DNA of 64,000 nt from Herpetosiphon aurantiacus DSM 785 (GCA_000018565.1 CP000875.1:3177199-3241198); one strand, 5' to 3'. Positions 54,988 through 63,640 are shown, numbered from the stretch's first letter. Translations and numbers: made by a program. The notes: a model not told the origin generated them from the sequence alone.

Positions 54988-55560
54988 TTAAAGCGAATAA
55001 TCATGGGCAAGATTGCAGAGTGGCAAAACCTCACTACGTTTGACCCGCCGTCGATGGCGTGGGTTTGGTGCAACGTCGGCATTCGCCATATATTCGCGCA
55101 GTTTACCGCTAGCAATCAAGCGTAACACGCGTTGCGTGGCCACATTACTGCCAACCAACATCGCATCGGGGTAAAGCAAGCGGGCCGCCTCAGTAATGGT
55201 AATTAAATCATCAGCATCGAGCCATGCCAGCACCGCCCCACAGACCGCTCCAATCCCAGGCTGGGTCCAAAATCCGGCAGAAATAAGCGGTTCTGCGCTC
55301 AAGGGAGCCTGCCACAACAGCCGACAAATATCATCAAGCACACCTTTAATTTCAAAATACCGTGCTACCCCCGCAGTTTCACGATCAATTTCGCCATTGG
55401 CAACCGCCACCAGCAAGCTCAGTTCTTGCTCCAAAAGACTAGCTTCCGCTCCCGAATTACCCACCGCCCCACCCCACCAAAGATGCTCAGCCAAACGCTG
55501 TTGAGTCTGCATTACAGCGGCCAGCGTGGTTTGCACAATCGTTGCTTGATCAAAATGCAT
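54988..55560 (-). CDS. Putative DNA-binding protein with excisionase-like C-terminus
   Basis: A 190-residue protein of unknown family. The N-terminal two thirds are helical (VMQTQQRLAEHLWWGG, SLLEQELSLLVAVANGEIDRE) and resemble no domain I can name. The C-terminal 65 residues (DDLITITEAARLLYP, ATQRVLRLIASGKLREYM, RRRVKRSEVLPL) look like a MerR/excisionase-type winged helix. It therefore probably binds DNA. GAGGAT lies five bases before the ATG. Directly upstream are two identical 14-bp palindromes, likely its own operator. It is divergent from the PadR gene. Confidence 0.75.
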   Translation of the reverse strand: MHFDQATIVQTTLAAVMQTQQRLAEHLWWGGAVGNSGAEASLLEQELSLLVAVANGEIDRETAGVARYFEIKGVLDDICRLLWQAPLSAEPLISAGFWTQPGIGAVCGAVLAWLDADDLITITEAARLLYPDAMLVGSNVATQRVLRLIASGKLREYMANADVAPNPRHRRRVKRSEVLPLCNLAHDYSL

Positions 55561-55581
55561 ACGCGATCCTCAATCATCAAT

Positions 55582-55614
55582 AATATACGTATATTACATC
55601 AATATACGTATATT
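55582..55614. promoter_or_regulatory. Twin 14-bp palindromes AATATACGTATATT
   Basis: The same perfect palindrome at 55582-55595 and 55601-55614, 19 bases apart start to start (nearly two helical turns), on one face of the DNA. It begins 22 bases upstream of the minus-strand gene start and overlaps where its -10 box should be. Confidence 0.85.
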
Positions 55615-55698
55615 ATCAAGCAAATCGGCAAATACTGATTGATCGCTAGCTAAAACATTTACTCAAAAAAATAACTACAATTTCGCTATATTTAACTA

Positions 55699-55728
55699 TT
55701 GACAATACTGTGCAATACACAGTATTAT
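55699..55728 (+). promoter_or_regulatory. PadR gene promoter with built-in palindromic operator
   Basis: TTGACA (55699-55704), an 18-base spacer and TATTAT (55723-55728). The spacer holds AATACTGTG-N5-CACAGTATT (55704-55726, perfect 9-base arms), so a bound dimer would block polymerase. Transcription would start at about 55735-55736, at the ATG itself. Confidence 0.8.
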
Positions 55729-55735
55729 AAAAACC

Positions 55736-56089
55736 ATGATAGTACAAGCAACAGAACAAGAGGGATACGAAAAATTATCCCAAGAACTACGGCGGGGAGT
55801 GGTGATATTGGCGGCGTTGAGCCAACTGCAAACGCCCCAATATGGCTACTCGCTGATTGATCGCCTGACGGAACGGGGCTTTAGCATCGACCAAGGCACG
55901 CTCTACCCACTGTTGCGGCGCTTGGAAAGCCAAGGTTTTTTAGACAGTATGTGGAATGTTGAAGGCTCACGGCCACGCCGCTACTATGTGATTAACCAAG
56001 CAGGTCGCACCCTGCTAGCCCAATTGAGCCACGATTGGCAAAGTCTAGCCGAAGTCATGCAACGCTTATTAACCAATGAAGGAGCTTGA
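55736..56089 (+). CDS. PadR-family transcriptional regulator (probably leaderless mRNA)
   Basis: A 117-residue PadR winged-helix repressor: RRGVVILAALSQLQTPQYGYSLIDRL, then the wing GTLYPLLRRLESQGFLDSMW and EGSRPRRYYVINQAGRTLL, then a dimerisation helix. No ribosome site precedes the ATG, and the promoter places the transcript start at the ATG, so the mRNA may be leaderless. It is followed by a membrane protein with an HAAS-like N-terminus, one base after its stop. This is the usual PadR plus membrane-partner pair. Self-repression through the promoter palindrome is likely. Confidence 0.9.
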   Translation: MIVQATEQEGYEKLSQELRRGVVILAALSQLQTPQYGYSLIDRLTERGFSIDQGTLYPLLRRLESQGFLDSMWNVEGSRPRRYYVINQAGRTLLAQLSHDWQSLAEVMQRLLTNEGA

Positions 56090-56090
56090 G

Positions 56091-57101
56091 ATGGAACTAA
56101 TTGAACGTTATCTTGCAGCAGTTAGCAATTATTTACCTGCAAAACAACGCAGCGATATTTTGGATGAGCTACGTTCTTCGATCTATGATAGCCTTGAGCG
56201 CAACGATCAAGCGCTCGACGATGAAGCGGCTGTTGTCGCAACCCTACAAGCGCTGGGCGAGCCAGCCAAAGTAGCGGCGGCGTATGGTAACAACCAACAA
56301 TATTTGATCAGTCCAGCACTGTTTCCACAATTTCGATCGGTGGTGTTGCTGGTATTTAGCATTATTATCGTTAGTCAGCTTGGTTTAGCCCTGCTGGCAA
56401 CGATCGGCAATTATCACCTGAATATTGTCCAAGTTGCCTGGAACGCCATCAGCAATCTGCCAGCAACCTTTGGCTTGATTGTCGCGATTTTCTGGGGCGT
56501 ACAAAAGCTTGAAATTGAGGCCGAAACTGAGCCGAAAAAGCCGTTCGACCCACGCAAATTGCCAGCAATTACTCTCGCTAACGAGAAAATTAGCCGTAGT
56601 TCGCAACTGATTGGGATTGCAGTTCAGGTTATTTTGTTGGGCTGGCTGATGCAATTTCAGGCCGAAGGCGGCTTCCGCTGGGTTGATGGCAGTGGCTTGT
56701 TTGAAAACCCAGTGATTAGTCAATATTTTGCCTTGGTGGTCGTTGCCAGTATTTTCAATGTGGTCGTTGATCTGATTGTGATGTGGCGTGGAGTTTGGCA
56801 AACCAGCACCCGTATCGCCTCACTAGCCGCCAGTGGCTTTAGTTTAATTGTGTTGTTCCTGTTGATTCGCGGCCATGCTGCCTGGCTGACCAACGCAGGC
56901 TATCCCAATTCATTACGTCAACTAATCCGCCTTGGTGAGCTAATTCGCGAAAATAACCCGGCAATTGGCATGAGTTCGTTCTATTATGGCTTATCAATCA
57001 CCGCCTTTTTCGTAATTATCGACGCAGGCTACACGGCTTACAAGCTGTACCAAGAGCGTAGCCAAGCCAAATATAACAACAATATTGCTCCAGCAAGCTA
57101 A
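56091..57101 (+). CDS. HAAS-domain membrane protein, partner of the PadR regulator
   Basis: A 336-residue membrane protein. The cytoplasmic N-terminus (about 1-75; LIERYLAAVSNYLPAKQRSDILDELRSSIYDSLE, VVATLQALGEPAKVAAAYG) is the HAAS/DUF1700-type helical domain found beside PadR regulators. About seven membrane helices follow. It may sense the envelope and modulate PadR activity; that is inferred from the family pattern. AAGGAG lies before the ATG at 56091, which follows the PadR stop by one base. A frame from 56076 would begin inside the PadR gene and is not preferred. Confidence 0.82.
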   Translation: MELIERYLAAVSNYLPAKQRSDILDELRSSIYDSLERNDQALDDEAAVVATLQALGEPAKVAAAYGNNQQYLISPALFPQFRSVVLLVFSIIIVSQLGLALLATIGNYHLNIVQVAWNAISNLPATFGLIVAIFWGVQKLEIEAETEPKKPFDPRKLPAITLANEKISRSSQLIGIAVQVILLGWLMQFQAEGGFRWVDGSGLFENPVISQYFALVVVASIFNVVVDLIVMWRGVWQTSTRIASLAASGFSLIVLFLLIRGHAAWLTNAGYPNSLRQLIRLGELIRENNPAIGMSSFYYGLSITAFFVIIDAGYTAYKLYQERSQAKYNNNIAPAS

Positions 57102-57164
57102 ACAGCGCAAGCCAACTTTGTGGCATAATCAGCGCAGATGAGTTTTTCAGCTGAGGAACGCTGC

Positions 57165-57596
57165 ATGTCGCGTGAGTATCCAAATCAACCACTAATTGGC
57201 GTAGCCGTGATGGTTTGGCACAAACAACAAGTGCTGTTGGTGCAACGAGCCAAGGAGCCATTGGCTGGCCAGTGGAGCGTTCCAGGTGGAGCAATCGAGT
57301 TGGGTGAAACGGTCGAGGCCGCTGCCCGCCGCGAAATTCGCGAAGAATGTAGCGTTGAAATCAGCCAGCCACGCTTTATCACCGCCGTCGATGTGATTCA
57401 TCGCGATCAAACGGATCAGGTGCAATATCATTATGTCTTGTTGGAGATGCAGGCCGAGTGGCTAAGCGGCGAACCACAGGCAGGCGATGATGCGCTTGCG
57501 ATTGCTTGGTTTGGGGTTGACGATCTTATAGGCCTCGATATTCACCCTGAAACCCGATGGCTGGTCGAAACTGTCGCCGCCCAACGCCTCGATTAA
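57165..57596 (+). CDS. Nudix hydrolase
   Basis: A 143-residue Nudix protein. The Nudix box runs GGAIELGETVEAAARREIREECSV with the metal-binding REIREE core; VLLVQRAKEPLAGQWSVPGG precedes it. Likely substrates are nucleoside diphosphate derivatives such as ADP-ribose or oxidised nucleotides. The start at 57165 has GAGGAACGCTGC upstream; the longer frame from 57138 is not preferred. It ends in a bidirectional hairpin shared with the convergent SufT-like gene. Confidence 0.9.
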   Translation: MSREYPNQPLIGVAVMVWHKQQVLLVQRAKEPLAGQWSVPGGAIELGETVEAAARREIREECSVEISQPRFITAVDVIHRDQTDQVQYHYVLLEMQAEWLSGEPQAGDDALAIAWFGVDDLIGLDIHPETRWLVETVAAQRLD

Positions 57597-57601
57597 AGCG
57601 A

Positions 57602-57635
57602 AAACCCCCGTTGGATTAGCTCAACGGGGGTTTTG
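57602..57635. terminator. Bidirectional terminator between Nudix and SufT-like genes
   Basis: AAAACCCCCGTTG (57602-57614) pairs with CAACGGGGGTTTT (57623-57635). It has A and T tracts on both sides, so it can stop transcripts from either direction. Confidence 0.9.
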
Positions 57636-57639
57636 CAAT

Positions 57640-57957
57640 CTAGAAATAGCCTAATTCATCTTTGGCATCTTGGCTCATCATTTCGGGGTTCCAAAATGGA
57701 GTCCAAACCAAGTTGATATTCACATCGTTCAAGCTTGGATGAATCACTTCCAGCGCTTTAACTTCTTTATGCGCTTGGTCGATAATTTGTGGTCCAGCTG
57801 GACAAGCAGGCGTTGTCAGGGTCATATCAACCACAACTTGGCGGCCTTCATCGCGAATATCAACATTGTAGATCAAGCCCAAATCAACGATATTCACCCC
57901 AATTTCGGGGTCAACGACGTTTTTGAGCGCTGAACGAACCATATCATCACTAAGCAT
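57640..57957 (-). CDS. SufT/MIP18-family Fe-S cluster assembly protein
   Basis: A 105-residue DUF59 protein: VRSALKNVVDPEIGVNIVDLGLIYNVDI, VDMTLTTPACPAGPQIIDQA with the family cysteine, and VNINLVWTPFWNPEMMS. SufT-like proteins help mature Fe-S proteins. The SufU gene lies 37 bases upstream on the same strand, so the two form a small Fe-S assembly operon. Confidence 0.9.
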   Translation of the reverse strand: MLSDDMVRSALKNVVDPEIGVNIVDLGLIYNVDIRDEGRQVVVDMTLTTPACPAGPQIIDQAHKEVKALEVIHPSLNDVNINLVWTPFWNPEMMSQDAKDELGYF

Positions 57958-57994
57958 TGAGTTTCCTTCCTATCGTCCACACCAATTGGCGTGA

Positions 57995-58453
57995 TTAATT
58001 TGAGAATGTTTCAGGCGCGGTCTGGGTCGGGGCGTTTTCGCCAAGCTCAGCCCGAATCTGATCGTTACGATATTTTTTGATCGCTGCCTTGAGTGTGCCC
58101 AAAGCCAAGGTTGCGCAACGCGGGCGCGATTGCACCACCTCACGGCCCAACTCATCGATCATCCAATTAAAATCCAAGGCTTCAATCGCTGCCAATGCTT
58201 GGCCCTGCATTTGTTCGAGCAAAATCGAGGCGGCGGCTTGGCTGATCGTGCAGCCCTCGCCAACAAAAGCCAGATCTTGAATTGCATCGTTAGCGGCATC
58301 GACCTTAAGATAGATTGTTACGACATCGCCGCAACCAGGATTACCACCAGGCATGGTCACATCCGGATCGGCCAATTCGCCGCGATGGCGCGGTTGTTCA
58401 TAATGTTCGAGCAAAAACTCGATAGCTTCTTGGCGATCCACATTCGCCTCCAT
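57995..58453 (-). CDS. sufU: SufU-type Fe-S cluster scaffold/sulfur-transfer protein
   Basis: A 152-residue IscU/SufU-fold protein with the three conserved cysteines C41 (GGNPGCGDVV), C68 (VGEGCTISQA) and C113 (RPRCATLAL). LLEHYEQPRHRG is the typical N-terminal helix. It receives sulfur from a cysteine desulfurase (not encoded in this window). It sits upstream of the SufT-like gene on the same strand. The ATG at 58453 has no striking ribosome site (ATGGAGGC overlaps the start). Confidence 0.92.
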   Translation of the reverse strand: MEANVDRQEAIEFLLEHYEQPRHRGELADPDVTMPGGNPGCGDVVTIYLKVDAANDAIQDLAFVGEGCTISQAAASILLEQMQGQALAAIEALDFNWMIDELGREVVQSRPRCATLALGTLKAAIKKYRNDQIRAELGENAPTQTAPETFSN

Positions 58454-58516
58454 AACTGGTGCTGATTTCTATTTCTATTGTACACGATTCTCCTGCAAAA
58501 TTGGCTAGCTAAATAG

Positions 58517-58546
58517 CAAAACACCACCCGCAACGAGTGGTGTTTG
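58517..58546 (-). terminator. Terminator of the secreted lipase gene
   Basis: On the minus strand ACACCAC (58537-58543) pairs with GTGGTGT (58521-58527), followed by TTTGC. It lies directly after the lipase stop region. Confidence 0.65.
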
Positions 58547-58569
58547 TAGAACGCTAACGGTTTGTAGGT

Positions 58570-60213
58570 TTAGCGGCCAGCAGGCAGGCTGTTGGCTGGG
58601 TTCTTGGTAGCGCTATCGACAACCCCGATATTTAGCGGAATTGAGCGCTCGAAGCTGCTGCCATCGGCGGCAGTACCAGTGACGGTTACGGCCACTTGAT
58701 ACAAACCAAAGGCTTGCGGGCTAGTCAAATTCAGGCTAGCGCTATCAACACCTTTCGCCGAGAGGCTACGGTTGGTTGGCAAAGCGCTGTGCAATTCTGT
58801 ACCTTGAGGTGTGCCAGTCAATTGAGCCTTGACACTCAAGCCTTGGGCATTGGCAGCATTGACCTTCAAGCCCAAGCTTTGGTTTGGCTGAGCCAACAAG
58901 CTAGCGGCATCAAGTTGCACGTTCAAGTTGCTATCCAATGTGGCGTTGAACAGATAGGCGGTATCGGCCTTGCCACCGCTGACCACCACCGACCAAGCAC
59001 CGCTCGCTGGAGCAGCAACTTCGGCGCTGTAGTGGTAGGCTCCACGGAAGAATTCTGTATCAAGCACTGGCTTGTTGGCAGCATAGCGGTTGCCTTGGGC
59101 ATCAACAAAAGCTACATCGAGATCAGCACTATTGCTGACAAAATCGAAGTTGGCGGTTTTTACCCCAGTTTCAAGATTGAAGCGAATGCCACCACGGCTG
59201 GCGTTTTCGAGCATCCCACCACGCAAAATGCTATTGGCATTGATCGTAGTTGCTTGATCAACAACTGGGCTGTTAGCGCTATTTTCGCTGACTTTGCTGC
59301 GGAAGGTTCCGCGCACGCTTGGCTCGATTGAACTCCAAACCACGCTGCCCAAACGAATATTGTCGTGGTCGTAGTTGCGGGTAAAGAGCCGTGAATATTG
59401 GCGAGGGTGAATTGAGCTACTGACTTGCACCACCCCGTCATTATCACCTGAGATATAGGCTCCGCCAAACCACATGGCCGAGAAAGCTGGGCCATGGTTG
59501 GTGCCACCAGCGGTGTGGAAGCGCACATTGCTATAGTTGGCGCTGCCATCAGTTTGCGAGCGGAAGTTGCTCATATAGGCAGTTTGCATTGAATAGGTGC
59601 CATCATCGCGTTGGCCCAGCAACGAAGCCAACCAGCCAGCCCACCAGCTATACGCCAAGTCGGCCAATTGTGAACCACGATGTGGCGAGCTGAGGGTAAC
59701 AATATTTTGCACCTTGCCACTTGCACCATAGTGAATCACAGCACTGTTGGTATCGACACCACCTTTGCTATGGGCGATAATGTTAACCGAGCTTACTCCA
59801 TAATGACTTAAAATAACATCTAATTGGCGATTCAAGGTTGCGCCATTGACCCAAATTGATGAGGCAGGGCCATCAACTTCGTCGTCAATACTCACAAAGG
59901 CGGTACGATAACCAGCCGCATAGGCTTTATCATACATATCGTTCGTGCCATGGTACATGGTTGCGCCCCACCAGTTGGGAGCCTTGCCGTGTAACCCATG
60001 GACAAAGACCAAGACTGGCTTGCTGCTGCTGTTGGCTGGCACAGCACCCACCCAAACACGGCCTTTACCAGCACCATTGACTTCAGCAATAATACGCGGA
60101 GCTGGCGCAGCGGTTAAATGGGCTGCTTGGGCTTGAACCGACTTGTGTGGAAGGCTAACGGTGGCCAACATGAGGGCGATCAGGGCCAAAATAACTGCAA
60201 TCCGACGCTTCAC
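58570..60213 (-). CDS. Secreted triacylglycerol lipase/esterase (alpha/beta hydrolase)
   Basis: A 547-residue exported hydrolase. It has a signal peptide (KRRIAVILALIALMLATVSL, cleavage near SVQAQAA). The lipase core has the oxyanion loop VLVFVHGLHGKAPNWW, the nucleophile serine in IIAHSKGGVD and further on SSPHRGSQLADLAY. The catalytic Asp/His are probably in SGDNDGVVQVSS and NYDHDNI. The C-terminal half (about 330-547) holds Ig-like or beta-sandwich segments (VDQATTINANSILRGG, LNVQLDAASLLAQPNQS). I start at the GTG at 60213, with AAGGAG six bases upstream, giving a clean signal peptide; longer frames lack a ribosome site. It probably degrades prey lipids outside the cell. Confidence 0.85.
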   Translation of the reverse strand: MKRRIAVILALIALMLATVSLPHKSVQAQAAHLTAAPAPRIIAEVNGAGKGRVWVGAVPANSSSKPVLVFVHGLHGKAPNWWGATMYHGTNDMYDKAYAAGYRTAFVSIDDEVDGPASSIWVNGATLNRQLDVILSHYGVSSVNIIAHSKGGVDTNSAVIHYGASGKVQNIVTLSSPHRGSQLADLAYSWWAGWLASLLGQRDDGTYSMQTAYMSNFRSQTDGSANYSNVRFHTAGGTNHGPAFSAMWFGGAYISGDNDGVVQVSSSIHPRQYSRLFTRNYDHDNIRLGSVVWSSIEPSVRGTFRSKVSENSANSPVVDQATTINANSILRGGMLENASRGGIRFNLETGVKTANFDFVSNSADLDVAFVDAQGNRYAANKPVLDTEFFRGAYHYSAEVAAPASGAWSVVVSGGKADTAYLFNATLDSNLNVQLDAASLLAQPNQSLGLKVNAANAQGLSVKAQLTGTPQGTELHSALPTNRSLSAKGVDSASLNLTSPQAFGLYQVAVTVTGTAADGSSFERSIPLNIGVVDSATKNPANSLPAGR

Positions 60214-60372
60214 GAACGACTCCTTTGCATTGCTCATCGTCACTGACGAACGACCATAGAGAGAATCGACTGGCGGATATATGGGAGAAATCGGTGGATG
60301 ACTATAGCATAACGCAGAATGTCAAAATAGTCAAAATTTTATTAATAGAGTGTATTTGAGGAGTATTTGGCA

Positions 60373-62769
60373 ATGAATCAGCATCTCTGGCAGGTTGAAT
60401 GGCTCCAACAATTACTGCAACAACCGCATATCGCCCTCAATCAGCCAGCCATCAAGCAGCTTGTCCATGCCAAAGGTGGTCTGCATCCATTATTGCAATG
60501 GCTTTGCCAACAACCATTACAGCCAGATCAACAACGCTTGCTACAATTGATTGTGGCCGAGCCTCAACGCAGCATCGCCTATTATGCCGATAGTTTAGGC
60601 ATTCATGCGACTACCTATCATCGCCATTTCAAAAAGTTATGTCAATATCTACTGACGCGCCTAAATGATGGTATTGCCGAACCGCAAGCCAGTGCCAGTT
60701 TTAACCTGCCAATTCCACCAACCCGCTGCTTGGGCCGTGGCAATGAACAACAAACCATCAATCGGCTGTTTGCCAAAGGCCAACGCTTAATCAGCATTTT
60801 GGGGTTTGGTGGGGTGGGCAAAACCCGCTTGGCATTGGCAATTGCCGAAATCCAGCAGGCGCATTATCGCGATGGCGTTTGTTTTTGTGGGCTAGCCAGC
60901 ATCAGCCAGCCGCAATTGGTTTTAGCAACGATCGCCGAAGCACTTGGCGTAGCGATTGGCCCACAACAAACCCCTGAAAAAGCGCTACAACAATTCCTTG
61001 CTAAGCGCCAAATCCTGCTAATTTTGGATAATGTTGAGCATGTCGTTGAAGGGGTTGCCGCGATTGGTCAGCTGTTGCGCGAAGCACCACAGTTGCAAAT
61101 TTTGGCAACAAGCCGTGTACCGCTCAATTTATATGGCGAATATATGCTGCAACTTCAGCCGTTGGTCGTGCCAACCAAGCCAATTGCCAGCCAAGATTTA
61201 GCTGAAACGCCAGCAATTGCCCTGTTTATTGAGCGTGCTCAAAGCCATGCTGCTAGATTTAGCCTCGATGACGCTAGCCTTGAAGCCATCCGCCAAATTT
61301 GTAGTCAACTTGAGGGCTTACCTTTAGCACTCGAATTAGCGGCTGCGCATACCCGGGTACTTTCGCCGCAACGCTTAGTTCAACAATTAAGCAACCATGT
61401 GCTTGGCCTCAAAACCAGCATCCGCGATTTGCCCGAACGTCAACGCAGCCTGCGCAACCTGATTAGCTGGAGCGTCGATCTGCTTGCGCCAAGCCAGCAA
61501 CAAGCCTTGCAAGCCTTGGCAATTTGGCCCGCTGGCTGGACGCTCAGCAGTGCGAGCTTTGCGCTTGATCTAGCCGAGGATGATCCGGCACTCTACGACA
61601 TTTTGGCAAACTTGGTCGATCATCATTTGATCATGCAAGTGCCTCATGCTGAGCGCTGGGTTTTGCACCCGTTTGTCCGTGAATATGTGCTCGAACAACT
61701 AGCGCCAGCCCAACAGCAACAATTTGCCCAGCAACATTTGGCGTGGGCTACCCAACTGAGCGAGGCCTTTAACCAGCATTTTGCCGCTGCCCAACAACAA
61801 TGGCTCGATTTATTCGAGGCCGAGCACGACAACCTCCGAGCAGCCTTGGCTTGGGCCAGCAGCAACCACTACCCGATTGCTGCATTGAATATTGCCGTTA
61901 ATAGTTGGCGTTTTTGGTGGGCACGCAGCTATTTCAATGAAGGCCAACAATGGCTGGATCAAACATTAGCCCAAGCCACGAGCCAAACCCAAAAGCTTGA
62001 GCCAACCCTGCATTCACGCGCCTTGAATGCCTGTGGAGCTATTGCTTGGAGCCGTGGCGATATTGCAGCAGCCCAAGCGCATTTTAGCCAAAGCCTCGCC
62101 CTCTACGATGCCAACAACAACCCAATTGGCGCGGCGATGGTGCGCAATAATCTAGCACTGGTGGCAATTAAACAGCAGGCCTATGCCCAAGCTGAAAGCT
62201 TATTTGAGCTGAATGCAGCAGTTTTTGGTAGCACGGTCGAACAAGCTGCAAATTATGCCGCAACCTTGAGCAATTTGGCCATGTTGGCGCGTTATCGTGG
62301 CGATTTGGAACGCGCCTATGATTTGGCCCAGCAAACCCTCACCCTACGTCAAACCCTCAATAACCAGTGGGCAACCGCAACGTCATTGACCAATTTGGGT
62401 GCGATTAGCCTACAACGCGGCGAATTTCAGCCAGCCCAACGTTATTATCAACAAAGCTTACAGGTGTTGCACCAACTTGGCGAGCGCGAAAGTATCGCCG
62501 AATGTTTGGAGGGCTTGGCAATTTTGGCAATTCAAGCAGGCCAATACCAGCTTGGGGCACAGCGCTTGATTGTGGTCGAACACTTACGCGAATCAATCGG
62601 CGCACCCCGCTCTGAGCCAGAGCAAGCCCTCCTAGCACCATGGATCAGCCAACTAGAGCAGCAGCTTGACCTAGGCATTCGTCAACAACTCCGCCAACAA
62701 ACCAGCCTTGATCGGCTCGAATCCATGATCGAGCAAGCGTTGAACGAGGGGGTAGAGGCTAGGGGTTAG
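60373..62769 (+). CDS. STAND ATPase with N-terminal helical DNA-binding-like domain and TPRs
   Basis: A 798-residue signal-transduction ATPase of the AfsR/MalT type. An N-terminal domain (about 1-105) has a possible helix-turn-helix (SIAYYADSLGIHATTYHRHFKKLC). The NB-ARC module has Walker A ILGFGGVGKTRLALAIA, Walker B ILLILDNVEHV and LATSRVPLNLYGE. A winged-helix region (GLPLALELAAAHTRVL) and C-terminal tetratricopeptide repeats (ALNACGAIAWSRGDIAAAQAH, LSNLAMLARYRGDLERAYDL, TNLGAISLQRGEFQPAQRYY) follow. It could be a transcription regulator or a switch protein. The ATG at 60373 has GAGGAG upstream. The last few residues and the stop codon lie in a dispersed repeat. Confidence 0.88.
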   Translation: MNQHLWQVEWLQQLLQQPHIALNQPAIKQLVHAKGGLHPLLQWLCQQPLQPDQQRLLQLIVAEPQRSIAYYADSLGIHATTYHRHFKKLCQYLLTRLNDGIAEPQASASFNLPIPPTRCLGRGNEQQTINRLFAKGQRLISILGFGGVGKTRLALAIAEIQQAHYRDGVCFCGLASISQPQLVLATIAEALGVAIGPQQTPEKALQQFLAKRQILLILDNVEHVVEGVAAIGQLLREAPQLQILATSRVPLNLYGEYMLQLQPLVVPTKPIASQDLAETPAIALFIERAQSHAARFSLDDASLEAIRQICSQLEGLPLALELAAAHTRVLSPQRLVQQLSNHVLGLKTSIRDLPERQRSLRNLISWSVDLLAPSQQQALQALAIWPAGWTLSSASFALDLAEDDPALYDILANLVDHHLIMQVPHAERWVLHPFVREYVLEQLAPAQQQQFAQQHLAWATQLSEAFNQHFAAAQQQWLDLFEAEHDNLRAALAWASSNHYPIAALNIAVNSWRFWWARSYFNEGQQWLDQTLAQATSQTQKLEPTLHSRALNACGAIAWSRGDIAAAQAHFSQSLALYDANNNPIGAAMVRNNLALVAIKQQAYAQAESLFELNAAVFGSTVEQAANYAATLSNLAMLARYRGDLERAYDLAQQTLTLRQTLNNQWATATSLTNLGAISLQRGEFQPAQRYYQQSLQVLHQLGERESIAECLEGLAILAIQAGQYQLGAQRLIVVEHLRESIGAPRSEPEQALLAPWISQLEQQLDLGIRQQLRQQTSLDRLESMIEQALNEGVEARG

Positions 62770-63083
62770 GGGTCAGCCGCTAGGAGTCAGACATAGAGCA
62801 AAAGATCTGTGGTTTTAACGCAGAGGCGCAGAGGGAACATGGCAATAGGCAGATACGATCCCTCACCCCAACCCCTCTCCCACTGCGGCGGACGAGGGGC
62901 TTCTAGATTGGTGGTTCCCCCTCGCCTGCTCGGCGGGAGCGAGGGCTATACGATCCCTCACCCCAACCCCTCTCCCACTGCGGCGGGCGAGGGGCTTCTA
63001 GATTGGTGGTTCCCCTCGCCTCGCGTGCGGGAGAGGGAGCTAGGGGGTGAGGAAAAAAAATTTACTGCCAACCTTATGAGCAC
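62770..63083. repeat. Repeat-rich gap: AACGCAGAGG motif and two copies of the CCCTCACCCC palindrome
   Basis: TAGGGGTCAG-type repeat (62757-62790), AACGCAGAGGCGCAGAGGGA (62816-62835), then two copies of the long imperfect palindrome starting 62859 and 62954 (period 95). Each runs from CCCTCACCCC through CCCCTCGCC to GAGAGGG, and the second ends GGGGGTGAGG. No gene is supported. Confidence 0.8.
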
Positions 63084-63518
63084 TTAGCTGGAGCGCTTCG
63101 CCCTCACCTCACACGCATCTGCAAACGTCCGCAAGCGATAATCAAGCCGATAATCAAGCTGATAACCACGTCGCAGCGAGCCGTTAATAATTCGCATCGC
63201 AAATTCTTCAGGATCGAACGGAAAAATCATATACTGTTCAAAGATGACGGTTCCATCAAAAACGAGATCGTTCACAAGTGCTTTTGTTATGCGGCGTTGT
63301 CTCAGAATATAGATATTTAACCATTGCTGTTGCTCAATTGATAGTTTAATGGGGTGCTGCCCCATATACCAAATTAATACTTGCACAGATTTAGGCTCAG
63401 AATCAGCAGGAACCGCATCAAGCAGCACTAAATCACCACCTAAGAGCGTGCACACGCTTTGCACAGCTTCGATTAATTCAGTGTCATGACTGCCATACAA
63501 GCCAATGTGCAAACTCAT
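63084..63518 (-). CDS. Protein of unknown function next to a Usp-like gene
   Basis: A 144-residue soluble protein I do not recognise: SLHIGLYGSHDTELIEAVQSV, LLGGDLVLLDAVPADSEPKS, VLIWYMGQH and MIFPFDPEEFAMRIINGSLRRG. The alternation of strands and helices could be receiver- or Rossmann-like, but the phosphoacceptor pattern is not convincing. The frame continues upstream to 63641, but that part (RRARGTRRAKPRRPRRTRN) is translated dispersed repeat, so I start at the ATG at 63518. It lies on the same strand and directly behind the Usp-like fragment. Confidence 0.65.
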   Translation of the reverse strand: MSLHIGLYGSHDTELIEAVQSVCTLLGGDLVLLDAVPADSEPKSVQVLIWYMGQHPIKLSIEQQQWLNIYILRQRRITKALVNDLVFDGTVIFEQYMIFPFDPEEFAMRIINGSLRRGYQLDYRLDYRLRTFADACEVRAKRSS

Positions 63519-63572
63519 CGACAACTCGCGAATTCGATAAGAAATTTGCGATAGCCCATAGCCTATTACCCT

Positions 63573-63636
63573 ATTTCGCGTTCTTCGTGGCCTTCGCGGT
63601 TTCGCCCTTCGTGTTCCTCGTGCTCTTCGTGGATCA
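63573..63636. repeat. CTTCGTGGCCTTCGCGG dispersed repeat
   Basis: Several degenerate units (TTCGCGTTCTTCGTGG, CCTTCGCGG, CTTCGTGTTCCTCGTG) of the repeat also present at 22888 and 53931. It separates the Usp-like gene from the unknown gene. Confidence 0.75.
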
Positions 63637-63640
63637 AACA

